In this document: positions 1-5,802 of the stretch, piece by piece
Layout of the letters: each line of letters begins with the position of its first letter
How positions within the stretch are numbered: the stretch's first letter is position 1
Assembly: GCA_934667465.1 (NCBI GenBank)
Contig: CAKUMG010000274.1
Location: 1 to 7,232, forward strand
Reading direction: 5' to 3'
From: an uncultured Actinoplanes sp.
Lineage (GTDB): Bacteria > Actinomycetota > Actinomycetes > Mycobacteriales > Micromonosporaceae
DNA: 7,232 bases
Program-made: the position numbers and the translations under genes
Notes under the pieces: model-generated
Told to the model about the DNA's origin: nothing
Database searches by the model: none
What the model saw: the letters and a program-made list of their open reading frames with translations, nothing else

Positions 1-237
1 GCCACTGCGACCGTACGCCCGCGGCGGCGCCTGCCCGGCCGCTGGCCCACCCCGCTCTCCCTCGCCCAGGACCGCGACGGGGCACTGCTCCTCACCCCCG
101 TGCGCGGCACCGCGGCGATCCGCCTCGCGCGCATCGCCTGGCGCGCCGCCCCGGACGGCCCGCTCGGCTGGCTCGCGGGCCGCTCACCCGTGCTGTCACT
201 GACCCTGGCGGACTTCCGCATGCGCTTCGGCGCGTAG
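1..237 (+). CDS. C-terminal end of an unidentified protein (5' end outside window)
   Basis: The reading frame is open from base 1 to a TAG at 235-237, giving 78 residues of a protein whose start lies upstream. Codon third positions are almost all G or C, as expected for a real actinomycete gene. The visible tail has a basic, Pro-rich stretch (RPRRRLPGRWP), then an alternating hydrophobic run (ALLLTPV) and a segment with two tryptophans before the end (SLTLADFRMRFGA). I do not recognise the family and assign no function. No membrane helix or catalytic motif is evident. Its last 42 bases overlap the 3' end of the minus-strand monooxygenase remnant, so the two are convergent. Alternative: a chance open frame antisense to the monooxygenase tail, but it stays open well beyond the overlap. 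Confidence 0.55.
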   Translation, partial: ATATVRPRRRLPGRWPTPLSLAQDRDGALLLTPVRGTAAIRLARIAWRAAPDGPLGWLAGRSPVLSLTLADFRMRFGA

Positions 238-1260
238 CTCCGGATACTCCGGCAGGTCGAACGGTGCCGCTGCCGGGCCGAGTGCGTCACGCAGCGGCCG
301 GGTGGCGACCAGGCGGTGCGCGCCCTGCAGCACCTTCAGGCCCCAGCGTGTCTTCGGCAGTGCGATGCCGGGCAGCCCCGGGGGGATCCGCTGGGTCTTC
401 TCGACGTGCGGGCGGAGCAGACGCTCGTACGCGCGAAGCGCCCCCGGGGTGTCGAGCGGCGCCCGCGCCAGCTCACCGGCCAGGACGTACGCGCCGAGCA
501 GCGCGAGGCTGGTGCCCATGCCGGTCGGCCCGGCCCAGGCGGCGTCACCGAGGAGCGCGACCCGCCCGTGTGTCCAGCGCGGCATGGTCACCTTCTCGAT
601 GCGCTCGAAGTAGAAGTCGTCCGGCCGCGCCGCGAAACCGTCCAGGATGCGCGGGGTATGCCAGCCCAGGCCGGCGAAGCGTTCGCGCAGCACCTCGATC
701 TGCGCGGCGGTCCCGAGGCGGTTGATCCCCATCGGCGGGGCGAGGAACGCCAGGGTCGCGCGCGTCGTTCCGGTGTTGTCCGGGCGCAGGGAGGCGACGC
801 GGCTGCCGGTGGCCGTGAGCCACTGCCACCAGTCGTCGTCGGTGTCGCTGCGCTCGATCGTGCCGTACGCGACGTACTGGCCCAGATCCCGATAGCCGGC
901 CTCGCCGGGGAAGACGAGGTAGCGGGTCGCCGAGCGCTTGCCCTCGGCGATCACCAGCAGGTCGTACCGCTCCCGGCGCCCGGCCGCGGTGACCACGTCG
1001 ACGCCGCGCTCGTCCTGGCCGGCCCGCACGACATGATCGCCGTAGCGGACCTCGACCCGGCCGCGCCCCGCCTCCAGCAGCAGCCGGGACAACTGTCCGC
1101 GGAGGATCTCCAACTCGGCGGTCGGCCCGTCGTGGTCCTGGCTGCCGGAGACTCCGATGGCGGCGTACGCGGTCCCGTCCGGGCGCAGGAACCGGGTCCC
1201 CACTTCGCCGGTCCCCGCCGCGGCCACTGCCTCGCGCAGCCCCATCCGGCGCAGGACCTC
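196..1260 (-). pseudogene. FAD-dependent monooxygenase (PHBH/TetX-like), N-terminally truncated
   Basis: About 354 codons match the body of the aromatic-hydroxylase type of FAD monooxygenases, which use NAD(P)H and O2 to oxidise small aromatic or polyketide substrates. Visible landmarks are the second FAD-binding motif GDAAWAGPTGMGTSLALLG (around 490-550), the family block SLRPDNTGTTRA, a WWQWL segment, and a DG-type motif reading AEGKRSATR near 922-950, with Glu where Asp is usual. The frame first becomes family-like at EVLRRMGLREAV (about 1226-1260). The first 55 or so residues, which should carry the GxGxxG Rossmann fold for the FAD ADP moiety, are missing. Upstream the same frame stays open to 1941, but there it only reads antisense to a MarR gene and then non-family sequence. 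The remnant has no start codon of its own and is very unlikely to bind FAD. The natural C-terminus is retained (stop 196-198). Confidence 0.8.
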
Positions 1261-1635
1261 GTCACCGGCGCCGTCGCCGTCTCGGAGATCCTGTGGGCCG
1301 AGACCGCGGAGAGCCCCCTGTCGCCCGCCGGCCTGGCCGAGCGGCTCGGCCTCACCACGGGCGCCACCGCGAACCTGCTGAACCGCCTCGAGGCCGCGGC
1401 GATGATCGTCCGTAGCCGGGAGGGCTCCGACCGCCGCGTCGTGACGCTGCGCCTGACCCCTGCGGCCCGGGCGCGGACGGCGGCGTTCTTCGGCCCCACC
1501 GGCGAGCGGCTCGACCGGGTCCTGGACGGCTACGACGACGCGGCCCTGGAGGGTGTGGAACGGCTGCTGACCGAGGTCGTCGCCGCAACCGCGGTCGGCT
1601 CGCCCGGGCCTCGAACTGCCGGACGACCTGGGTGA
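1252..1635 (+). pseudogene. MarR-family regulator, N-terminally truncated
   Basis: The frame from about 1252 to the TGA at 1633-1635 reads as a MarR-type winged-helix protein. A helix ends in SEILWAETAESPLS, followed by the HTH (GLAERLGLTTGATANLLNRLEAA), the wing (RSREGSDRRVVTLRLT) and the C-terminal dimerisation helices (RARTAAFFGPTGERLDRVL, then LEGVERLLTEVVAA). MarR proteins usually repress a divergent or adjacent gene and let go on ligand binding; here the neighbour on the opposite strand is the monooxygenase remnant. The N-terminal 40 or so residues that complete the dimer interface are absent. At about 1252-1262 the sequence passes directly into the monooxygenase on the other strand. 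The plus frame stays open back to 316, but that part is only antisense of the monooxygenase. No start codon or ribosome site suits the remnant, so I call it a pseudogene. Confidence 0.75.
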
Positions 1636-1815
1636 CGGTGCCGGCCGTGACGGTGTCCTCCACGCCCGGCGGGGAGCCGAAGGCCAGCACTGCCACCGCC
1701 AGGCCGGCGCTGCTCTCCGTCGATGCCGCGGTGGTGCTGCCGGTCGCGGCGGCCCGTTCTCAGTGTGGTGCTCGAAATCCGCTGGCTTGGCGTTCCTCCC
1801 GAGCGGATCCGCCAT
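1600..1815 (-). pseudogene. Possible frameshifted coding remnant, family unknown
   Basis: On the minus strand an ATG near 1815 opens MADPLGRNAKPADFEHHTEN. From about 1759 the adjacent frame takes over with strongly GC-ended codons reading STESSAGLAVAVLAFG and then VEDTVTAGTVTQVVRQFEA, until about 1600, where it becomes antisense to the MarR tail. The switch of coding-like signal between frames suggests an indel, and the abrupt end suggests truncation. I recognise no family. It may also be non-coding GC-rich sequence that happens to look coding. Confidence 0.2.
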
Positions 1816-1936
1816 GGTGGTGCCCCGATCGGCGGCAGGGCTGAACGGCCCCGAAGGCCTGCTGCCAATTATGGAGGCTGCGGTCGTCGGCGCGCGGTCG
1901 CCCAGGGCGCGTGGCCCGAACTCGAAGCAGTCCGGC

Positions 1937-1948
1937 CTCAAGCTTGAG
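1937..1948. repeat. 12-bp perfect palindrome CTCAAGCTTGAG
   Basis: CTCAAGCTTGAG equals its own reverse complement. It directly abuts the hairpin starting at 1948. Dyads of this length can be operator half-site pairs, but there is no promoter or intact regulator nearby to support that. Role unknown. Confidence 0.4.
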
Positions 1949-1974
1949 CGACCCTGCCTCAGGGGCAGGGTCGC
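1948..1974. terminator. Perfect 11-bp stem-loop, terminator-like
   Basis: GCGACCCTGCC (1948-1958) and GGCAGGGTCGC (1964-1974) are exact reverse complements separated by a 5-base loop TCAGG. No T-run follows on either strand, which is common for actinomycete terminators but also leaves other roles open. It lies about 310 bases past the MarR stop and 260 bases past the end of the 2233-3081 gene, so it could terminate transcription from either side. Structure certain; function inferred. Confidence 0.5.
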
Positions 1975-2232
1975 CGCGGCGGAAGAGCTCGTGGCCGTAG
2001 CCGGCCCGGAAGTACGGACCCCGAATAGTCGGAGCCCGCGACATTCGCCCGTGGATTGGCAAGCGGAAGAGGGTAGCGATTCTTGCAGCCGCGCGGCCGC
2101 ACGGCCGAGGGGCGCGAAAACGATCTCCTGATGACTGCTGCCACTCTGGTGCGAGTTGCCAGTCAGTCGTCAGTCGCCACCCATGCTGAACTCCCCCTTC
2201 CATAAAATAATGGACTATCGCGGTAACGATCA

Positions 2233-3081
2233 TCATGGCGACGCGTTGCGGCTCCAGCTCCATTCCACGCCGTAGGAGTGGAACGCTCTGGGCTTGTCGA
2301 CGGTCACAATGTACTCTATGCAGCTCTCCTGGGAGAAAACGTGCCTTTCCACCTCGAGGTCGCCCACCTCGGGGCTCTGTCGGGCTGCGCGGTGGCTGTT
2401 CCACACGACGCCCCGGACGGCCTCCGTGTCGTGCTCGGACAGCGGCAGGCGGACCTTGACGATGATCTTCCTGGTGCGATAACGGCCTCCGCCTTCCCGG
2501 AAGTAGGGAAGCTGCTCGTCGACGTCATCCTCGTGCACCTGCCGAATTCCCACCTCGATGGGCTGGCCGCGCTTGAGCGGGCGTCGCGGATAGATCCACC
2601 GATGCACTCGGCCGTCCTGTTCCTTGAACCTGCCGTCCAGCATCGCGTGCCCCGATTTGACGGACTCGACGGTCATCGAACCGGGTTGCCCTTGTCCGGT
2701 CCAGTGGGCCCTGAACTCGATCAAGCGGAGATCGTCCCGAGTGGCGACGACCGTCTGACGGCGCTCGTAGGTGAAGCGATGATGACCATTCGCCGGCTCG
2801 ACCAACAGGGAGCCGTTGAGTTCCTGGATCTCGTAGAACGGTGGATCGTGGATACTTTTCACGTAGTACCAGGAATATCCCGAGCCGGCCAGAAGGACGG
2901 TGAGCAGCACGACGAGGGTGACGGCGAGCGCTGGAGATCCGAAGAAGTTCCGTATCGCCAGATAGGCCAGGACGGCTGCGCTGATCAGAACAGTGACGAC
3001 AAAGGCCAGGGCCCGGATCGTCGCCACCGCGTTCCGCAGATGCCTCAAGACGGGCCAGTCCCACAGCCGATCAAGATTCAC
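2233..3081 (-). CDS. Two-helix membrane protein with beta-rich soluble domain, function unknown
   Basis: This is an intact 282-residue gene with a GTG start at 3081, preceded by GGAAG five bases upstream, and a TGA at 2233-2235. Two hydrophobic helices lie at about residues 22-44 (ALAFVVTVLISAAVLAYLAI) and 50-73 (ALAVTLVVLLTVLL), joined by a very short turn, so both termini should face the same side. Residues 80-282 are soluble and rich in alternating beta-strand patterns: RRQTVVAT, LRLIEFRAHWTG, RTRKIIVKVRLPL, a conserved-looking VVWNS, and a closing HSYGVEWSW. No catalytic motif is visible. GC is lower than its neighbours (sampled blocks 2281-2340 = 32/60 and 2821-2880 = 28/60), which suggests acquisition. 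The two-helix plus beta layout recalls Cap15/S_2TMBeta membrane effectors of phage-defence systems, but only by architecture. No partner nucleotidyltransferase or nuclease is in the window. Confidence 0.8.
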   Translation of the reverse strand: MNLDRLWDWPVLRHLRNAVATIRALAFVVTVLISAAVLAYLAIRNFFGSPALAVTLVVLLTVLLAGSGYSWYYVKSIHDPPFYEIQELNGSLLVEPANGHHRFTYERRQTVVATRDDLRLIEFRAHWTGQGQPGSMTVESVKSGHAMLDGRFKEQDGRVHRWIYPRRPLKRGQPIEVGIRQVHEDDVDEQLPYFREGGGRYRTRKIIVKVRLPLSEHDTEAVRGVVWNSHRAARQSPEVGDLEVERHVFSQESCIEYIVTVDKPRAFHSYGVEWSWSRNASP

Positions 3082-3267
3082 GGGCTCTTCCGTTCAGCTG
3101 TTGCGGGGCCTGACAGGCGTGTGGCGAAATGCGGGCTCGCAGAGACTACCTCCACTGTCCCATTCAGAGCTGTCAAGCGATGATCTATTTGGTGTAGAGG
3201 CAGCCGCGTCGTCCGGTCTTTCCGGCCACCATTCGGTCCCGGGAGCACGGGCGGCGCAGTCGACAGC
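3082..3267. other. Upstream region of the 2233-3081 gene, no gene seen
   Basis: This interval must contain the promoter of the minus-strand membrane-protein gene. A perfect TTGACA on the minus strand (3171-3176) is present, but there is no acceptable -10 hexamer at 16-19 bases; the nearest TAGTCT is 22 bases away. GC is lower than in the flanking HEAT gene. No RNA gene or repeat was recognised. Confidence 0.4.
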
Positions 3268-3510
3268 GTGTGGGCCGACGAGCTGTTCCGGGAGCGGCTC
3301 GCCGAGACGCCGGCGACACTGCGGCCTCGGTCAGCGCCCATTCACGCGGCGCCTGGCTGGGGCGGGCTGCGTGCCGCGGTGGTGCTGTTCGCTGGTTCCC
3401 TGGGCCTTTCCGCGTACTTCCTCGGGGGGGCCATTTCGGACAGTGCCTCCCCGCCGGCGACTGCGCTCCGTGGCCCGGTGACCCGGTTTCCGGGCCGGGA
3501 GGGCGGTTGA
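3268..3510 (+). CDS. Small single-helix membrane ORF, possibly a C-terminal remnant
   Basis: A GTG at 3268 opens 80 residues to a TGA at 3508-3510. The frame has mostly G/C third positions and a sensible layout: an acidic/basic N-terminal part (WADELFRERLAET), a Pro/Arg linker, one hydrophobic helix at about residues 35-57 (LRAAVVLFAGSLGLSAYFLG), and a short polar tail. No ribosome site stands at a usual distance from this GTG, and the frame continues upstream to 3184 without an obvious start. It may therefore be the surviving C-terminus of a larger anchored protein rather than a complete small protein. It ends 14 bases before the HEAT gene start on the same strand. Family not recognised; a chance ORF cannot be excluded. 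Confidence 0.35.
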   Translation: MWADELFRERLAETPATLRPRSAPIHAAPGWGGLRAAVVLFAGSLGLSAYFLGGAISDSASPPATALRGPVTRFPGREGG

Positions 3511-3512
3511 AC

Positions 3513-3527
3513 TAGCGTGCGGCCGTG
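3513..3527 (+). promoter_or_regulatory. Candidate -10 element for a leaderless start
   Basis: TAGCGT at 3513-3518 fits the actinomycete TAnnnT -10 pattern and sits six bases before the GTG at 3525, the spacing typical of leaderless mRNAs. No Shine-Dalgarno lies at the normal distance; GGGAGGGCGG is about 20 bases upstream. No good -35 was found. Confidence 0.35.
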
Positions 3528-4940
3528 CTCGAGAATCTTGATGGCATCGACTGGGCGGGGTTGCGCCACGCGTACGGCAGTGCCGAGGACACGCCCGGTC
3601 TGCTGCGGCAGGCGGCCTCCGCGGACGAGGGGGCGGCGGACTCGGCGGTGAGTGAGCTGTACGGCAGCATCTTCCATCAGGGGTCGGTGTATCCGGCCAC
3701 GGTTGCCGCGGTGCCGTTCCTGGCGCGGATCGCCGCGTCGGCTCCGCACGGGCGGGACGGCGTGGTGTGGATGCTGGGCATGCTGGCCGATGAGCGTCAT
3801 GCCTATGACGCCGACTTCGGGCGGGTGCGGGCGGCGGTGGCGGGGCAGCGGCCGGTGCTCGCCGGTGCGGACACGCGGGTGCGGGAGGCTGCGGCCTATG
3901 CCGCGGTGCGGGCGGGGGCCGGGGCCGGTTCGCTGCGCGCCCGCTGGGCGGTGGAGACGGATCCGGCGGTACGGGCGTCGCTCGCGCTCGCGTGGGCCGA
4001 GGTGGACCCGGCGGCGGAGCTGAACGAGGCTGCCGTGCACGGTGAACCGGGCGTGCGGGTGGCCGCGGCGGTGGGGCTGCTGCGGGCGGGCCGGGAGTGG
4101 CCGGCGGGGACGGGTGCCGGGCTGGTGGCCGCGTCGGAGGGTGGTGCGAGGCTCGAGTACGCCTGGGAGCGCGGCGGGACATGGGTGGACGAGGCCGTCG
4201 GGGTGCTGCCGGTGCCGGGGGCGGTCGCTCTGCTCGAGGGGATGCTGCGGTCGGGTGATGCGCGGACCCGGGTGCGGCGCTGGGGGCGGTGAGTGCCCGG
4301 TGCGACTCCTCCCGGTCGGCGCCGGCGGTGTTCGTGCCGGTCGCCGCCGCTGGGCTCGACGATCCGGATCCCGAGGTACGCAGCGCCGCGCTCTCCGTGC
4401 TCCGTCAGGCGGGCGCGGCGGCCGGCCCGTACGCGGACGTGGTCGCCGCGGTTGCCGCCCGCTTCCCGGACCGGGCCGGCGATCCGGGGCGCACCGACGA
4501 GTACCGGGCCGTCGAGACGTTGCAGCGGCTCGGCGACCCGCGCTGGGTCGCGCCGGTGTGCGAGGCGGCCGCCCGGGGACACCGGTCCCGGTTCGCGGTC
4601 CCGATCATCCGGCTCACCCCGCAGGTCCGGGCCGCGATGGAGGCCTGCCCGAGCGCCGCCGAGTTGCTGAGGCGGGAGCCCGAGCCCACATCGGAGACGG
4701 TCGCGAGCCTGCTGGAGGGCGGGCACTGGCTGCCCTGGGCCACGGTGCCGGACCTCGGCGGTCTGGGCGCCGCCCTGCTGCCGGTGCTGCCCGCCGCCAC
4801 CGCGCTCCTGACCGGTGCCGCCGATCCGATCCATCCGCGGCGGGACAGGCAGATGCTGGCGGCGCGGGTGGTGGCCGCGCTGCGCGGGCCGGAGGAGGCG
4901 CTGGCCACGGTGGAGGCCGTGCTGGCCGCCGGCGGTGACC
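3525..4940 (+). pseudogene. HEAT-repeat protein, frameshifted near 4277 and probably 3' truncated
   Basis: The GTG at 3525 begins LDGIDWAGLRHAYGSAEDTP, then SELYGSIFHQGSVYPATV and AVPFLARIAA: the N-terminal signature of actinomycete HEAT-repeat proteins of roughly 450-500 residues, alpha-solenoid scaffolds of unknown partners. Helical repeats follow (TDPAVRASLALAWAEVDP, GEPGVRVAAAVGLL). The frame stops at 4290-4292 after 255 residues, but the family resumes at once in the next frame as ALGAVSARCDSSRSAP, then GLDDPDPEVRSAALSVLRQAG and further repeats to about EEALATVEAVLAAGG. Adding one G at about 4277 (CGG CGC to CGG GCG) joins the two parts as RTRVRALGAVSARC. From about 4930 the frame only reads antisense to an SDR gene, so the 3' end appears lost. 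The frameshift may be a true mutation or a base-call error in a G-rich run. Confidence 0.7.
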
Positions 4941-5182
4941 CCGCCCGCCACGCCGCGGGTGAAGCCCCGCGGGGCGAGGGCCAGCGCGTGGTTGAGGTGT
5001 CCGGAGACCCAGCTGGGCGGCGGGTCGTGGCGCTCGAGGACGCGGAGGCCGGTCTCGGCGACCTGGGTGGGCGTCTGAGCCATGCCGGGACGTGAGGCGG
5101 GATCGTCGGTGGCGAGTGCCTCGAAGAACTCGGAGCTGGTGATGCCGGGGGCGAGGGCGAGCACCCGCACGCCGCTCTCGGG
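4930..5182 (-). pseudogene. Short-chain dehydrogenase (SDR), C-terminal fragment only
   Basis: On the minus strand about 84 codons read ESGVRVLALAPGITSSEFF, then a TPTQVAETGLRVLERH helix and VSGHLNHALALAPRG. This is the C-terminal third of a classical SDR: the strand and PG turn after the catalytic helix, the substrate loop, and the last helix and strand of the Rossmann fold. SDRs reduce or oxidise carbonyl/alcohol groups with NAD(P)H. The N-terminal two thirds, with the TGxxxGxG cofactor site and the YxxxK catalytic pair, are absent, so the fragment cannot be active. Before ESG (about 5178-5182) the sequence switches to a TetR gene on the other strand. At the far end it runs into the HEAT gene near 4930, where the exact SDR terminus is unclear. 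Confidence 0.75.
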
Positions 5183-5591
5183 CCTGCGCGGCGCCGCCGA
5201 ACGGGTCCGCGACGCCCTGGCCGCACGCCCCGCCGGCGAACCGGTCTGGGAGTCCCTGCGGCTGGCGTTCCATCACCTCGTCGGGGCGCCGGGTTCCGCC
5301 GCCGCCGCCGTCGCGAGCGTTGCGGACATCGTCATGTACAGCACGTCGATGCAGATGCGGAGCGCGGACAAGCACCACGACTGGGAGAGCCTGCTGGTGC
5401 CGGTCATCGTGGAGCGCCTGCCCGCCGCCGGACGCGACGCACCGGTCAGCGACGAGGACCGGGCCCGGGCGCTGCTGGCTGCCGGGCTCGCCTGTGTCGA
5501 TACGGCCGCCCGGGCCTGGATCGGCAGCGACGGCACCACGGATCCGATCGCCGTGCTCGACGCGCTGATGGGCCAGCTCCGCCTGTCCTGA
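5178..5591 (+). pseudogene. TetR-family regulator, C-terminal ligand domain only
   Basis: From about 5178 to the TGA at 5589-5591 the frame gives some 137 residues that look like the all-helical C-terminal domain of a TetR/MftR-type repressor: LRGAAERVRDALAARPAGEP, then VWESLRLAFHHLV, a DWESLLVPVIVERL helix, and the closing DRARALLAAGLACVDTAARAW with a DPIAVLDALM helix. The N-terminal 60-70 residues with the DNA-binding HTH (and the FxSKE-type helix after it) are missing, so it could not act as a repressor. An ATG at 5082 is in frame, but residues before about 33 of that ORF are antisense of the SDR fragment and not TetR-like. An automatic caller would probably report an intact regulator from 5082; I regard that as a chimeric ORF. 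In intact genomes such regulators often stand divergent to the SDR they control. Confidence 0.7.
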
Positions 5592-5604
5592 CACCGGGAC
5601 AGGC
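5581..5604 (+). terminator. 8-bp stem-loop spanning the TetR stop codon
   Basis: GCCTGTCC (5581-5588) and GGACAGGC (5597-5604) are perfect reverse complements. The 8-base loop TGACACCG contains the TGA stop. The hairpin starts inside the last three sense codons. No T-run follows. Placement at the gene end makes a terminator the simplest reading. Confidence 0.5.
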
Positions 5605-5674
5605 TGCCCGCGGGCCGGGAGTGCCGGGGCGGGCGGGTCTGCGCGCTTTACCACTCCCGCACGTCGCCGGGTGG

Positions 5675-5712
5675 CCCGGGCCGTTCAGGCGCCGCCAGGC
5701 GCCTGGCCCGGG
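5675..5712. terminator. Long GC-rich two-part hairpin between convergent genes
   Basis: The inner stem is CAGGCGCC (5686-5693) with GGCGCCTG (5698-5705) around a GCCA loop. The outer stem is CCCGGGC (5675-5681) with GCCCGGG (5706-5712). The only interruption is a 4-base bulge CGTT on one side. It sits midway between the convergent TetR remnant and the metallophosphoesterase, so it could stop transcription in both directions. No T-run is present. Confidence 0.55.
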
Positions 5713-5786
5713 GCGCGCGGCCCTCGGCGTGAGCAGCGGTCCGCACCACCCACCCAGCTACGACAGCAGCCCTTGATCCTGTGTGT

Positions 5787-5800
5787 TGATCTTGCGATCA
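5787..5800 (-). terminator. Small GNRA-capped hairpin just past the phosphoesterase stop
   Basis: Read on the minus strand, TGATC-GCAA-GATCA forms a 5-bp stem with a GCAA (GNRA-type) tetraloop, two bases after the TGA at 5803-5805. TTGATC is also repeated at 5773-5778 and 5786-5791 (plus strand). The stem is too short to be a strong terminator alone, but it may protect the mRNA 3' end or work with the larger hairpin beyond. Confidence 0.3.
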
Positions 5801-5802
5801 GG

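Larger units (their letters stand above)
1636..2232. other. Gene-poor interval of about 600 bp
   Basis: No intact gene is supported here. The left part contains a 9-base direct repeat GTGACGGTG at 1632-1640 and 1647-1655, and the possible coding scrap on the minus strand. The middle holds a 12-bp palindrome and a perfect hairpin (1937-1974). The right end falls in GC (30 of 60 bases at 2161-2220) and includes the AT-rich patch CATAAAATAA and a run of CAGTC units around 2160-2176. On the minus strand the sequence GGAAGGGGGAG lies ahead of an ATG near 2185, but that frame ends after four codons. Sequences between about 1880 and 2190 show no consistent codon bias in any frame. Confidence 0.6.

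Noticed and set aside
316..1635. A 439-residue plus-strand ORF as one MarR fusion protein
   Set aside because: The first 310 or so residues are the complement of the monooxygenase coding strand and show no family pattern.
1632..1655. GTGACGGTG direct repeat as an operator
   Set aside because: The 15-base period equals five codons of a Val/Thr-rich reading, and no promoter is associated.
196..1941. A 581-residue minus-strand ORF as one intact monooxygenase
   Set aside because: Only the part below about 1260 is family-like. The N-terminal 225 or so residues are antisense to MarR and then low-complexity sequence without a Rossmann motif.
2185..2210. Short leader peptide on the minus strand after GGAAGGGGGAG
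   Set aside because: The ATG frame stops after four codons and there is no attenuator structure or downstream gene to regulate.
3143..3176. Promoter TTGACA-N22-TAGTCT for the 2233-3081 gene
   Set aside because: The -35 is perfect, but a 22-base spacer is outside the working range and no -10 is found at 16-19 bases.
3331..4182. Pro/Arg-rich minus-strand ORFs opposite the HEAT gene
   Set aside because: These are typical high-GC antisense shadows with no start signal or family pattern.
5082..5591. An intact 169-residue TetR regulator starting at ATG 5082
   Set aside because: Its first 30 or so residues are antisense of the SDR fragment and no HTH is present. It is a chimeric ORF.
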